Assembly: GCF_000763495.1 (NCBI RefSeq)
Contig: NZ_CP009576.1
Location: 1,932,001-1,996,000 of the forward strand
Length of the DNA: 64,000 nt
Reading direction: 5' to 3'
From: Listeria ivanovii subsp. londoniensis
GTDB lineage: Bacteria; Bacillota; Bacilli; Lactobacillales; Listeriaceae
Below, one piece after another: positions 8,373 to 16,814 of the stretch (the stretch's first letter is position 1; each line of letters begins with the position of its first letter). The notes below the pieces were generated by a model. The model did no database searches. It was given only the letters and a program-made list of their open reading frames with translations, and was not told the origin of the DNA. The position numbers were made by a program, and so were the translations under genes.

Positions 8373-9159
8373 AATAATGGGTTCCAAAATCAATTAAACT
8401 ACGCATAGCATAAATTTTGGTTGGTGCACCTGCAACCGTTGTCGGATGAAAATCCATTTCTTTTTCATAGGCTCGACCTAGCGCGATAAAGGCTTCACTA
8501 TCATAGTCAATTTCTTGATACTTTTTCCAGATAATAGCACCATTCTTTAAAAAAGCGGCTTGATTTTCCACCAGCGGGAAAACATTCGATCGTTCTTCTG
8601 CCAAATGCAGTGATGTATTGTTATTGTTATCTACGCCAAACAGAATAATTTTTGCCGAAAGTTGATATAACTTTCCTAGAGGCGAATCATCTCCTAAGCT
8701 CTCTGCAAGTGGTTGGTTATGTACTATCCATCTTTTATCTTTACCCCAAGCACAAAAAGAATGGTATGGATGAAAACTTCGTGACACATCAGGCATCGAT
8801 CGAAAAGTTTCTGCAATAACTCCCATTCCTCTAGTTGGTGTTACGAATGGATCAAATGGTGGTGTTTCCGCTCGGATAATTTTCCACCAACTTTCTGGAA
8901 CTGGCGGATTTTCCCACTTAGCTGGATCAGTTAATTGCCCTGTTTGTGCTGGCATTACAATATTACCGTTTTCACCGACCGCTTCTTGAAGTGCCAAAAT
9001 AACCGCTACTGCCCCGCCACAAATCCAATGTGCCTTTGACATGGAAGCATGAAAAATAATCGTATCTCCTTTCGCTATTCCAACACGCTCGAGATCTGAT
9101 ACAATTTTTTTCGTTGTGTATGGTTTTTTTGTCCGCCAAATGGCCATTTTTTCTCCCAC
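8353..9159 (-). CDS. aminoglycoside N(3)-acetyltransferase family protein (YokD-like)
   Basis: AAC(3)-family fold that uses acetyl-CoA. The 268-residue protein has the conserved N-terminal block HASMSKAHWICGG with VILALQEAVGENGNIVMP, and a central HPYHSFCAWG segment. Chromosomal YokD-type members in Bacillales are not shown to give clinical aminoglycoside resistance, so the native substrate is open. Start is uncertain: GTG at 9159 has an AGGTGG site about 9 bases away, while an ATG four codons later (9147) has GGGAG at 5-6 bases. Confidence 0.75.
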   Translation of the reverse strand: MGEKMAIWRTKKPYTTKKIVSDLERVGIAKGDTIIFHASMSKAHWICGGAVAVILALQEAVGENGNIVMPAQTGQLTDPAKWENPPVPESWWKIIRAETPPFDPFVTPTRGMGVIAETFRSMPDVSRSFHPYHSFCAWGKDKRWIVHNQPLAESLGDDSPLGKLYQLSAKIILFGVDNNNNTSLHLAEERSNVFPLVENQAAFLKNGAIIWKKYQEIDYDSEAFIALGRAYEKEMDFHPTTVAGAPTKIYAMRSLIDFGTHYFQTKNH

Positions 9160-9276
9160 GAGCTTTCACCACCTAAAAAATAAAACCAGATACATAGAAA
9201 AAAACAATCTAAGTAACCTCGGTATAAGCGAATTTACTTGAATTTTGTTCTAAATGCATCTGGCCAACCATGTTAA

Positions 9277-10035
9277 TTAATCATTTTCACCTTGATATGT
9301 TAAAATTTCTGGGCCATCTTTTGTAATTGCAAGTGTATGTTCATACTGAGCCGAAAGCGAACCATCCACTGTTCTCGCAGTCCAGCCATTGTCGTCCATT
9401 TTCGCTTTCCATGCTCCCATGTTGACCATTGGTTCGATAGTAATAACCATACCTTCTTTTAAACGTGGCCCTTTTCCAGCAGCACCAAAATGAGGTACAT
9501 CTGGTTTTTCATGTAACGTTGGTCCAACCCCGTGACCAATAAATTCTCGAACAACCGCAAGATTTTCCGCTTCTACATACGTTTGAATCGCATGACCGAT
9601 ATCGCCAATTCTTGAGCCAACCTGGGCTTGTTCAATTCCTAAATAAAGTGCTTTATGCGTTACATCCATTAAATGCTTTACATCATCTGGAATTTCGCCA
9701 ACTGCATAAGTCCAAGCAGAATCAGCAAGGGCCCCGCGATAGTTAACAACCATATCTACCGTGACAATGTCGCCTTCATTTAGTTTTTGTTTGCGGGGGA
9801 AACCATGACAAATTTCGTCATTGATACTGGCACAAATCGCATACTCATATCCTTCAAAACCTTTTTGCTCAGGAGTTGCTCCATTTTTACGTAAATATTC
9901 TTCGGTAAAAACTTCTAAATCCCAAGTAGTGATACCAGGTTTAATGATTTTTTTAATTTCTTTATGTGTGTTTGCTAAAATTTTTCCTGCTTCTTTCATC
10001 TCATCAATTTCGCGTCTTGATTTAAGTGTAATCAT
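9277..10035 (-). CDS. map: methionine aminopeptidase, type I
   Basis: Removes the initiator methionine from nascent proteins. The 252-residue sequence has all five metal ligands: two Asp in TVDMVVNYRGALADSAW, His in GHGVGPTLHE, Glu in ITIEPMVN and Glu in QYEHTLAI. It lacks the N-terminal zinc-finger extension of type Ib-c enzymes. Start ATG follows a GGAGGGAA site. Monocistronic; divergent from the flavodoxin gene. Other Listeria have a second map in the ribosomal-protein operon; this is the stand-alone copy. Confidence 0.92.
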   Translation of the reverse strand: MITLKSRREIDEMKEAGKILANTHKEIKKIIKPGITTWDLEVFTEEYLRKNGATPEQKGFEGYEYAICASINDEICHGFPRKQKLNEGDIVTVDMVVNYRGALADSAWTYAVGEIPDDVKHLMDVTHKALYLGIEQAQVGSRIGDIGHAIQTYVEAENLAVVREFIGHGVGPTLHEKPDVPHFGAAGKGPRLKEGMVITIEPMVNMGAWKAKMDDNGWTARTVDGSLSAQYEHTLAITKDGPEILTYQGEND

Positions 10036-10117
10036 TTCGTTATTTCCCTCCTAAAATTTCCACTATCTCCTATTATATCCCGAAACCCCTTAGAAATAAA
10101 GTAATCTGGAAAAAAGG

Positions 10118-10145
10118 TTGCAGTTTTTCTGAAGACATTTATAAT
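10118..10145 (+). promoter_or_regulatory. promoter of the flavodoxin gene
   Basis: TTGCAG at 10118-10123 and a consensus TATAAT at 10140-10145 are separated by 16 bases. The transcript would have a leader of about 70 bases before the flavodoxin start. Confidence 0.6.
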
Positions 10146-10223
10146 AGAATGTATCAGTTAAAAAATGGTGGACTGGTTTGTGCCATTTTAAACAATAAAA
10201 TTTTCAGAAAATGGTGATGCAAA

Positions 10224-10670
10224 ATGACAAAAGTAATGATCGTTTATGCCAGCATGACTGGTAACACACAAGAAATTGCCGATATTCTAGGAGAAGAATT
10301 AGAAAAATATGATATTGAAGTGGAAATTGAAGAATGTATCTCGGTTGATCCAGAAGATTTACTGGAATATGATGGTGCATTAATCGGTGGCTATACTTAC
10401 GATGATGGGCAACTTCCAGATGAATTTGTTGATTTTTATGAAGATATGGCTGATGTTGATTTTAGCGGCAAAGTTTGTGCTTCATTTGGCTCAGGCGATA
10501 CTTTTTATGATGAATATTGTTTAACCGTTGATTTAGTTGAAACTCGTCTAAAAGAACAAGGTGCTATCGTTCCAGTTGCTGGTTTAAAAGTAGATCTTGA
10601 TCCTGACGAAGAAGATGTAGTTCGCGCCGAAAGCTATGCAAAAACATTTGTTGACGCATTAAAAGGATAA
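10224..10670 (+). CDS. flavodoxin
   Basis: Short-chain FMN electron carrier, 148 residues. The phosphate-binding loop YASMTGNTQEIAD is at residues 8-20, and the isoalloxazine loops GGYTYDDGQLP (about 56-66) and SFGSGDTFYDEYC (about 87-99) are intact. Strongly acidic overall, as expected for a carrier that docks with oxidoreductases. Own promoter and terminator. The redox partner is not in the window. Confidence 0.92.
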   Translation: MTKVMIVYASMTGNTQEIADILGEELEKYDIEVEIEECISVDPEDLLEYDGALIGGYTYDDGQLPDEFVDFYEDMADVDFSGKVCASFGSGDTFYDEYCLTVDLVETRLKEQGAIVPVAGLKVDLDPDEEDVVRAESYAKTFVDALKG

Positions 10671-10677
10671 ATTTCAG

Positions 10678-10708
10678 ACAGGCATTCCTCGGAGTGCTTG
10701 TTTTTATT
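10678..10708 (+). terminator. terminator after flavodoxin
   Basis: ACAGGCATTC pairs with GAGTGCTTGT across a CTCG loop (with G-U pairs) and is followed by TTTTATTAG, directly downstream of the flavodoxin stop. Confidence 0.75.
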
Positions 10709-10746
10709 AGTAAAAATTAAATTTAGCAAAAAGCACCGTACAATGG

Positions 10747-10775
10747 TTGCTTTACCACATTAATTGAGATACAAT
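10747..10775 (+). promoter_or_regulatory. promoter of the M29 aminopeptidase
   Basis: TTGCTT (10747-10752) and TACAAT (10770-10775) with a 17-base spacer lie 36 bases before the gene. Confidence 0.6.
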
Positions 10776-10810
10776 TCTCGTATTGAATAAAAAGATTGGA
10801 GTGATTAATT

Positions 10811-12043
10811 ATGACCGTATTTAGTGAAAAATTAGAAAAGTATGCAGAATTGATTGTAAAAGTTGGTGTAAATGTACAACCTGAACAGAAAGTGGTAATT
10901 ATGGCTCCAGTTGATGCTGCCCCACTTGTAAGACTTATTTCAAAGTATGCCTTTGAAGTTGGTGCAGAAGACGTTATTATGGATTGGCGCGATGAAGTAT
11001 TAGGCGCTTTACGTTATAAAAATGCTCCAATGCGTGTTTTTGAAAACGCGCCGCTTCACCGGGTTGCTGAAAAAACAGAACTTGCTAAAGAAGGCGCTTG
11101 TTTTATTTCGATTACTTCTGATGACCCTGATATCCTTAATGGGGTTGATAGCAACAAAATCTCCACATTCCAAAAAACAATGGGCGCGGCAATGAGTGAG
11201 TTTCGCGAGTTAATGCAAGCCAATGTAGTAAGCTGGACGGTTGTCGCAGCGGCTTCTGAGGGCTGGGCTGCAAAAGTTTTCCCAGATTTAACTCCAGAAG
11301 AGCAGATGGCAACACTTTGGGAAGCTATTTTTGAAACAACGAGAATCAATACCGATAATCCCGTAGAAACTTGGAAAAATCACGACAGAACACTGGCTGC
11401 TAAAGCGGACAGTTTAAATGAAAAACAATTTACTTCTTTACATTATACAGCTCCTGGAACCGATCTTACCATTGGTCTTCCGAAAAACCATCTTTGGGTT
11501 GGCGCTGGTAGTAAGAATAAAAAAGGACATGAATTCATGGCGAACATGCCGACAGAAGAAGTATTCTGTTGTGCAGACAAACTAAAAGTGGAAGGCTATG
11601 TTTCTAGCACCAAACCACTTAGTTATGCAGGAAATATTATTGATGACTTCAAAATCACTTTCGAAAAAGGTCGTATTGTGGGAGTAGAAGCTGCGTCTGG
11701 TGAAGAAATTTTAAAAGATTTAATTGCTACAGATGAAGGTTCCCATTATTTAGGAGAAGTAGCATTAGTACCAGACCCTTCCCCTATCTCCCAATCTGGC
11801 ATTTTGTTCTATAACACCCTGTTTGATGAAAATGCATCGAACCACTTAGCAATCGGCAGTGCGTATGCATTTAATGTAAAAGGTGGCGAAGAAATGTCTC
11901 GGGAAGAATTAGAAGCAGCTGGTGTTAATAATAGTTTAACCCATGTGGACTTCATGATTGGTTCTTCTAAAATGGACATCGATGGTGTAACCGAATCTGG
12001 TGAAGTTGTTCCTGTTTTCCGTAATGGTGACTGGGCGTTCTAA
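10811..12043 (+). CDS. M29 family metallo-aminopeptidase (AmpS/PepS type)
   Basis: Cytoplasmic broad-specificity aminopeptidase of the thermophilic-aminopeptidase (M29) family, 410 residues, the usual length. Metal-ligand regions of the family are visible: NMPTEEVFCCADKL (Glu ligand) near 248-261, EGSHYLGEVALVPDPSP (Glu and His region) near 311-328, LFDENASNHLAIGSAY near 338-353, and the C-terminal THVDFMIGS. It has its own promoter and terminator and a GGAGTG site before the ATG. Confidence 0.9.
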   Translation: MTVFSEKLEKYAELIVKVGVNVQPEQKVVIMAPVDAAPLVRLISKYAFEVGAEDVIMDWRDEVLGALRYKNAPMRVFENAPLHRVAEKTELAKEGACFISITSDDPDILNGVDSNKISTFQKTMGAAMSEFRELMQANVVSWTVVAAASEGWAAKVFPDLTPEEQMATLWEAIFETTRINTDNPVETWKNHDRTLAAKADSLNEKQFTSLHYTAPGTDLTIGLPKNHLWVGAGSKNKKGHEFMANMPTEEVFCCADKLKVEGYVSSTKPLSYAGNIIDDFKITFEKGRIVGVEAASGEEILKDLIATDEGSHYLGEVALVPDPSPISQSGILFYNTLFDENASNHLAIGSAYAFNVKGGEEMSREELEAAGVNNSLTHVDFMIGSSKMDIDGVTESGEVVPVFRNGDWAF

Positions 12044-12072
12044 TCCTTTTTTAAAACTTATACCTTTTGCGT

Positions 12073-12110
12073 AAAACCCTTGAGCATGATGCTTTCAAGG
12101 GTTTTCGTTT
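12073..12110 (+). terminator. terminator after the aminopeptidase
   Basis: A perfect 11-bp stem AAAACCCTTGA / TCAAGGGTTTT (12073-12083, 12095-12105) is followed by CGTTTG. Confidence 0.8.
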
Positions 12111-12145
12111 GTTAATTTTTATGATAGAAAGTGTGGTGCATATAG

Positions 12146-13402
12146 ATGAAGTTTAAAACATGGGACATCAATTTAAAAGTAAGGCTTTTTGGGGAAGCAC
12201 TACTCGATATTTCTTTTTGGATGGTCTTCCCCTTCTTAACAATTTACTTTTCGGAAAGCATTGGACGCGAACTCACCAGTGTTTTGCTCATTGTGTCGCA
12301 AATTTTGGCCGTTTTCACTGCACTTCTTGGTGGATACTTTGCGGATAACTTTGGTCGAAAGCGAATGATGAGTATTTCTGTTATTGGTGAAGGATTTGGC
12401 TTTCTTGTATTTGCGATTGGTGCACTTCATATAGTCGATTCACCTTACTTAAGTTTTGCTGGATTTACAATTGCGAGTGTTTTTATGGCGTTTTATCAAC
12501 CAGCTAGCCAAGCAATGATTGCTGATGTCGTTCCACCAGAACATCGGACACATATTTATTCTGTTTTTTACATGATGGTGAACATCGCTGTTGTTATAGG
12601 TCCTATTCTCGGCTCTGTTTTATTTTATAATTTTACGACAGAAACATTACTCGCTATTGTTTGCGCTGATTTATTGCTTCTATTTTTATTACAAAAATTC
12701 GGCCATGAAACCGCGCCATTGGTAATTAATCCTGTGCTTAAGAAAGATGCTATTCGAAAAAGCATTGGCACAGTATTAATCGAACAATTGAAAAACTATC
12801 AAGTTATTTTTAAAGATAAAATCTTCTTCTTGTACATTATTGCTGGAATTATAATTTCCCAGTCCTTTATGCAACTGGATTTACTCTTCCCGCTTTATAT
12901 TAAAGAAGTGATTGGTGCTTCTGACCTTTTCACATTCCATTTCACTGGTGAGCAACTGTTCGGTGTTATCGTCTCCATCAACGGTTTTTTCGTCGCTGCA
13001 CTGACGGTCGTTGTAACTCGTTGGATGAGTCATTTTAGAGAAAAATTTGTCTTTATGAATTCTTCGTTCCTTTACGCAATTGCGATTTTCCTGTTTGGAA
13101 TTTCAACTGGTCCATGGGGAGCTATTTGTGCGATTATTCTCTTTAGCTTTGCGGAATTGATGACAGTTGGTTTACAACAAAATTTTGTTTCACAACTAGC
13201 TCCAGAAGACAAACGAGCAATGTATTTCTCGGCGGCCGGATTACGCTATACGCTTGGTAAAGTGATTGCGCCACTTGCGATTACACTTGCGGCATTAATT
13301 GGTTACACCTCCACTTTTGTAATTATTGGTATTTTGGCTTTAATTAGTGGGTTTATTTATTTTTATATGTATGCAGAATTCGAAAAACAGCGCCAAGCTT
13401 AG
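12146..13402 (+). CDS. major facilitator superfamily (MFS) transporter
   Basis: A 418-residue protein with about 12 membrane helices. MFS motif A is clear after helix 2 (GGYFADNFGRKRMM, about 60-73), and the second half repeats the 6-helix layout. The sequence resembles drug-efflux-type MFS proteins of the YttB/YfmO kind, but the substrate is not predictable. The ribosome-binding site is weak (AAAGTGTGGTG). Single gene with its own terminator. Confidence 0.85.
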   Translation: MKFKTWDINLKVRLFGEALLDISFWMVFPFLTIYFSESIGRELTSVLLIVSQILAVFTALLGGYFADNFGRKRMMSISVIGEGFGFLVFAIGALHIVDSPYLSFAGFTIASVFMAFYQPASQAMIADVVPPEHRTHIYSVFYMMVNIAVVIGPILGSVLFYNFTTETLLAIVCADLLLLFLLQKFGHETAPLVINPVLKKDAIRKSIGTVLIEQLKNYQVIFKDKIFFLYIIAGIIISQSFMQLDLLFPLYIKEVIGASDLFTFHFTGEQLFGVIVSINGFFVAALTVVVTRWMSHFREKFVFMNSSFLYAIAIFLFGISTGPWGAICAIILFSFAELMTVGLQQNFVSQLAPEDKRAMYFSAAGLRYTLGKVIAPLAITLAALIGYTSTFVIIGILALISGFIYFYMYAEFEKQRQA

Positions 13403-13404
13403 CG

Positions 13405-13442
13405 AAAAAGCGATTATCTTTTATAGGTAATCGCTTTTTATT
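13405..13442 (+). terminator. terminator after the MFS gene
   Basis: AAAAGCGATTA (13406-13416) and TAATCGCTTTT (13428-13438) form a perfect 11-bp stem followed by T residues. Confidence 0.85.
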
Positions 13443-13525
13443 TGATTACTTTTTTTACGTTTTTTTTACGAAAGCTCCTGAAAACGTCTACTTTCCGGCG
13501 ATTAAATTACCTTTTTATGTCATAT

Positions 13526-13537
13526 TTGTTTAAACAA
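13526..13537. promoter_or_regulatory. 12-bp perfect palindrome upstream of the mreB paralogue
   Basis: TTGTTTAAACAA is self-complementary and lies about 85 bases before the gene, ahead of a TATACT hexamer at 13560-13565. It could be an operator, but AT-rich palindromes of this size also arise by chance. The rest of the 220-base gap holds only the preceding terminator. Confidence 0.3.
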
Positions 13538-13622
13538 GGCATATTAGAGGAAAAAAGACTATACTGGTACTTGTACACCTAGAATCTGCTTGTTATTTTT
13601 ATATAGAAAGTTAGGTGTAGGA

Positions 13623-14615
13623 ATGTTTGGAACAACAACTATTGGAATTGATTTAGGTACTGCGAATATTTTAGTTTACAGCAAGGACAAAGGTATTATT
13701 TTGAATGAACCATCTGTCGTTGCGCTTAATACGAATGATGGCACAGTGCTTGCGATTGGTCATGAAGCAAAAGAAATGATTGGGAAAACCCCCACTTCAA
13801 TTTCTGCTGTAAGACCGATGAAAGATGGAGTTATTGCTGATTTTGATTTAACTAGTGGGTTGCTGCGGGAAATTATGCGGAGAATTTCTACTAGTGGAAT
13901 TAAAAAACCAAATGTCGTTGTTTGTACTCCAACTGGCGCAACATCGGTAGAACGTCGGGCAATTTCAGACGCGGTTAGATCGACTGGCGCACGTTCAGTT
14001 GTTTTAATTGAAGAACCTGTTGCCGCAGCGATTGGAGCTGATTTACCGGTAGCAGAACCAGTGGCAAATGTGATTGTCGATATCGGCGGTGGCACAAGTG
14101 AAGTGGCGATTATTTCTTATGGTGGGGTTGTTTCTAGTACATCTATCCGTACTGGTGGTGACCATATGGACGAAGAAATTATCCAGTACATCCGTAAAAA
14201 CTACAATCTTTTAATTGGTCAATCAACTGCTGAACGAATTAAAATGGAACTTGGATATGCACCGGTTGAACATGTGACAAAGACAGCAGAAATTCGTGGA
14301 CGTGATTTACTTACTGGTTTACCACAAACGGTTCAAGTAAGTTCTACAGAAATCCAAAGTGCTCTTTCTGAGACATTGCAGCGTATCCTCGAAGCGATTC
14401 GTAACACGCTCGAAATGTGCCCTCCTGAATTAAGTGGTGATATTGTAGACCGTGGCATTATTTTAAGTGGTGGCGGCTCTCTTCTTCAAGGTTTCCGCGA
14501 CTGGCTTGTCGAAGAAATTGATGTCCCTGTACATATGGCTCCGAGTCCCCTTGAATCTGTTGCAATCGGAACCGGCAAATCACTTGTCTTCGCAGATAAA
14601 CTTTCGAAAAATTAA
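13623..14615 (+). CDS. MreB-family actin-like cell-shape protein
   Basis: Actin-like filament protein that guides lateral wall synthesis with MreC/MreD and the elongation machinery. In 330 residues it has the phosphate-1 loop GIDLGTAN near the N-terminus, [15 protein letters not shown], the [11 protein letters not shown] phosphate-2 motif near 150, and the adenosine motif [13 protein letters not shown] near 285. No mreC/mreD follow, so this is a stand-alone paralogue of the Mbl/MreBH kind rather than the mreBCD copy; which of these it is cannot be settled here. The frame opens at 13590, but ATG at 13623 after AGGTGTAGGA fits the family start. Confidence 0.9.
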   Translation: MFGTTTIGIDLGTANILVYSKDKGIILNEPSVVALNTNDGTVLAIGHEAKEMIGKTPTSISAVRPMKDGVIADFDLTSGLLREIMRRISTSGIKKPNVVVCTPTGATSVERRAISDAVRSTGARSVVLIEEPVAAAIGADLPVAEPVANVIVDIGGGTSEVAIISYGGVVSSTSIRTGGDHMDEEIIQYIRKNYNLLIGQSTAERIKMELGYAPVEHVTKTAEIRGRDLLTGLPQTVQVSSTEIQSALSETLQRILEAIRNTLEMCPPELSGDIVDRGIILSGGGSLLQGFRDWLVEEIDVPVHMAPSPLESVAIGTGKSLVFADKLSKN

Positions 14616-14621
14616 AATAGT

Positions 14622-14672
14622 AAATAAGCAGTTGAGCCAGCATTTAGCGCCAGCCCAACTGCTTATTTATCT
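14622..14672 (+). terminator. terminator after the mreB paralogue
   Basis: Perfect 13-bp arms AAATAAGCAGTTG (14622-14634) and CAACTGCTTATTT (14656-14668) enclose a 21-base loop that can pair within itself. The T run is short. Confidence 0.7.
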
Positions 14673-14732
14673 TGCTCAAACCGCTTATTTCTGGTAAAAT
14701 TACAACTATCGCGTGTTATTAATTACATACAA

Positions 14733-14804
14733 GTCCCCTTAGTAAAACGGATATTACGAATCCCTCCTAAGGATTAAGTGCAGGTTCGATTCCTGCAGGG
14801 GACA
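14733..14804 (+). tRNA. tRNA-Arg (anticodon CCU)
   Basis: A full cloverleaf can be drawn: acceptor GTCCCCT / AGGGGAC, anticodon stem AATCC / GGATT with loop CTCCTAA (anticodon CCT), T stem GCAGG / CCTGC with loop TTCGATT, and discriminator A at 14804. It is 72 bases long and CCA is not encoded. It reads the rare Arg codon AGG. A terminator follows at once. No att-like duplication of its 3' end is seen nearby, so it is not an occupied integration site here. Confidence 0.93.
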
Positions 14805-14811
14805 TTTTATC

Positions 14812-14845
14812 CTGTATACCTTATTGGAAGGTATACAGTTTTTAT
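14812..14845 (+). terminator. terminator of the tRNA gene
   Basis: A perfect 11-bp stem CTGTATACCTT / AAGGTATACAG closed by ATTGG is followed by TTTTTAT. It lies between the tRNA and the convergent rhodanese-like gene. Confidence 0.9.
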
Positions 14846-15208
14846 TTATAATATTTCAATTGGTAAATTCATGCCTTTCCATCCTTCGAGAGCACCGGCT
14901 AATTCATAGGCTTCAAAATCAGCGGAAAGGAGAATAAGTAAAGCTTCTTTGCCTAGAGTTGTTCCACCAGTCCAATCATAAACAACATAAATTTTATTTT
15001 TGTCTAATTGATTTAAGTGATTGGCTAAATCTTTTGCTGGCATAGCGATGGCACCCTTGATTTGGTCTTTTTTGATGTGTGCTGGGGCATTACGAACATC
15101 TAGAACGACATAACGGGAATTTTCTTTTCCGAGGCTTTCTAAAACTGTAAAGTGGTTGATATATAAGCTCAAATAAGTTTCTAATAATTCGATTTTCTTT
15201 GTTTGCAT
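14846..15208 (-). CDS. rhodanese-fold protein lacking the catalytic cysteine
   Basis: A 120-residue single-domain rhodanese homologue. The fold is marked by VVLDVRNAPAHIKKDQIKGA (residues about 33-53), the Ala-Met-Pro turn, and the C-terminal AYELAGALEGWKGMNLPI. The loop that normally carries the active cysteine reads VVYDWTGGTTLGKEA, with Asp where Cys is expected, so sulfur transfer is unlikely. It follows the MarR regulator by 3 bases and is probably co-expressed, perhaps as a ligand-binding or scaffold protein. Confidence 0.75.
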   Translation of the reverse strand: MQTKKIELLETYLSLYINHFTVLESLGKENSRYVVLDVRNAPAHIKKDQIKGAIAMPAKDLANHLNQLDKNKIYVVYDWTGGTTLGKEALLILLSADFEAYELAGALEGWKGMNLPIEIL

Positions 15209-15211
15209 TCG

Positions 15212-15739
15212 TTATTGCTCCATTTCCTGGGTTGCATTTGCAGTACCCTGTTTTATTTTTTTAAGTAAATATGAAAATTGTTGCATTTCTTCCAGAGTTA
15301 GTTGATCAAACAATTGATGTACCGTTTGAAAGTTGATTGGTAAAAAGTCCTCTAATATGTTCATTCCTGCTTCTGTTAGTTGGACAGGGATAGCGCGCTT
15401 ATCCACCGTGGAAGTTTTTTTTGCAATCCAGCCCTTTAGTTCCATTGCCTTTAATAATTTACTAACCGTCGCACGAGTTGCCCCTAGTTTCTCCGCGATG
15501 ACAGAGGGCAATAGCTCCTGATTTTGTGCTCGCTTTAAGAACATTAGAATGATGAATCTCGATTCGCTTAAATTATTTTTATCAAGCACATCATCATAGA
15601 CTTTTTGCATATTCCGATAGGTCCATTGAAAATCCAGGAATAATTCGGTGATTATCGCATCTTCCTCAGAAACATCATTCATTAGTTGAATTCGTTGGTT
15701 ACTTGGTCGATCGACAAAAGAATAATTATCCATAAACAA
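15212..15739 (-). CDS. MarR family transcriptional regulator
   Basis: A 175-residue winged-helix regulator. The DNA-binding segment LLPSVIAEKLGATRATVSKLLKAMELKGWI (about 90-119) is followed by the wing TSTVDKRAIPVQLTEAG, typical of MarR proteins. It heads a two-gene operon with the rhodanese-like protein, and a promoter with a small inverted repeat lies upstream, so autorepression is likely. The inducer is unknown. Confidence 0.88.
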   Translation of the reverse strand: MFMDNYSFVDRPSNQRIQLMNDVSEEDAIITELFLDFQWTYRNMQKVYDDVLDKNNLSESRFIILMFLKRAQNQELLPSVIAEKLGATRATVSKLLKAMELKGWIAKKTSTVDKRAIPVQLTEAGMNILEDFLPINFQTVHQLFDQLTLEEMQQFSYLLKKIKQGTANATQEMEQ

Positions 15740-15754
15740 GCTCCTTTAATTTGA

Positions 15755-15805
15755 TTAGCTGGCTAACTATATTGATAGTATCTCATATCTTAATTTAGAA
15801 GTCAA
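15755..15805 (-). promoter_or_regulatory. promoter and candidate MarR operator
   Basis: Read leftward, TTGACT (15805-15800), a 17-base spacer and GATACT (15782-15777) form a promoter. Just downstream lies the inverted repeat TTAGC-CA-GCTAA (15755-15766), between the start point and the ribosome-binding site, where a repressor would block transcription. Confidence 0.55.
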
Positions 15806-15862
15806 TCAATAATTAACTATTTTATTAGTCCCTATATAAGGGGATATTCGCAAAAATAATAA

Positions 15863-15903
15863 GACCTCCAAGGTTAGAGTAGCAATCTAACTTTGGGAGG
15901 TCC
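15863..15903 (-). terminator. terminator after the SDR gene
   Basis: On the minus strand GACCTCCCAAAGTTAGA pairs with TCTAACCTTGGAGGTC, then TTATTATTTTT follows. The stem sequence resembles the terminator at 29695-29734. Confidence 0.8.
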
Positions 15904-15911
15904 GCTTCCGT

Positions 15912-16796
15912 TTATTTTTGGTAAAAAGCATTGATGTCTTGGATTAGGGGTGAATGAGTAGGATTCCATTGTAATAATTTTTTTGTGATTATACTAGTCA
16001 TTGGATTATCCGCAACTGCTGAAAGTGCAAACCAGCCTAAATAGTCTTCTGCTTCTTCACTCGTTACACTTTTTACCGGAATATCAAGATTTTTCGCGAT
16101 GGTTTCAGCAATTTCTTTCATAGAAATCCCTTCTTCTGCCACGCCATTTAGACGCGTCCCAGCTGGTGCGGATTCAAGCGCCAAGCAAAATAAATGAGCT
16201 GCATCCGCCCGGTGGGTTGCTGGCCATACATTATTTCCCTCGTTAATGTAAACGGATGTTCCTTTTTCTGCTGCAATTTGTGCCAATATCGATGCCAGAC
16301 CGTGCCTATCAAGATCATGAACACAAGGCGATAGACGCACAACAGCTGAGCGAACACCTTTGTTAGCTAAATCAATTACTTCATTTTCAGATTCTCCTCT
16401 TGGCATAGCTACAGGTGGTTGGTCCGCTTCTGTTCCTTGGCGTCCTAAACCGGAAATACCTAATGTTCCTCCTGTACTGATAAACGGTTTATCTGTATTT
16501 TCGAGAACAGAACCGATCGCTCTTACAGCTTGTAAATCCATTTCTACCGCTTGATCATACTGGCTAAAATCATTCGAAAACCCAATATGAATAACGCCAT
16601 CTGCTGCTATAGCTCCTTTTTTCAAGACTTCTAAATCGGTTAATTCTCCTCTTAACATTTCAGCCCCCATGTCATTTAAAAGTTTCGCTGATTCTTCAGA
16701 ACGAGCCAAACCAGTAACTTGATTTCCTTTTTCGATTAATTCTTTGACTACTAATGATCCGATAAAACCTGTCCCTCCTGTTATAAATACATGCAT
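15912..16796 (-). CDS. NAD(P)-dependent epimerase/SDR family oxidoreductase
   Basis: A 294-residue atypical extended SDR. The Rossmann motif TGGTGFIGSLVV is at residues 7-18 and the N-terminal half is a clear nucleotide-binding domain; GELTD and VIHIGF segments follow. A canonical YxxxK catalytic pair is not evident, as in many NmrA-like or atypical SDRs, so it may sense rather than reduce. It lies 18 bases after a MarR regulator, the common regulator-plus-detoxification-enzyme arrangement. Confidence 0.82.
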   Translation of the reverse strand: MHVFITGGTGFIGSLVVKELIEKGNQVTGLARSEESAKLLNDMGAEMLRGELTDLEVLKKGAIAADGVIHIGFSNDFSQYDQAVEMDLQAVRAIGSVLENTDKPFISTGGTLGISGLGRQGTEADQPPVAMPRGESENEVIDLANKGVRSAVVRLSPCVHDLDRHGLASILAQIAAEKGTSVYINEGNNVWPATHRADAAHLFCLALESAPAGTRLNGVAEEGISMKEIAETIAKNLDIPVKSVTSEEAEDYLGWFALSAVADNPMTSIITKKLLQWNPTHSPLIQDINAFYQK

Positions 16797-16814
16797 AATG
16801 TTCTCCTTTCGACG

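Noticed and set aside
8353-9159. AAC(3)-like protein as an aminoglycoside resistance gene
   Set aside because: It is a core YokD-type protein; family membership alone does not show drug acetylation.
14733-14804. tRNA-Arg as an occupied integration site
   Set aside because: No duplicate of the tRNA 3' end, no integrase and no foreign genes follow; the next genes are ordinary.
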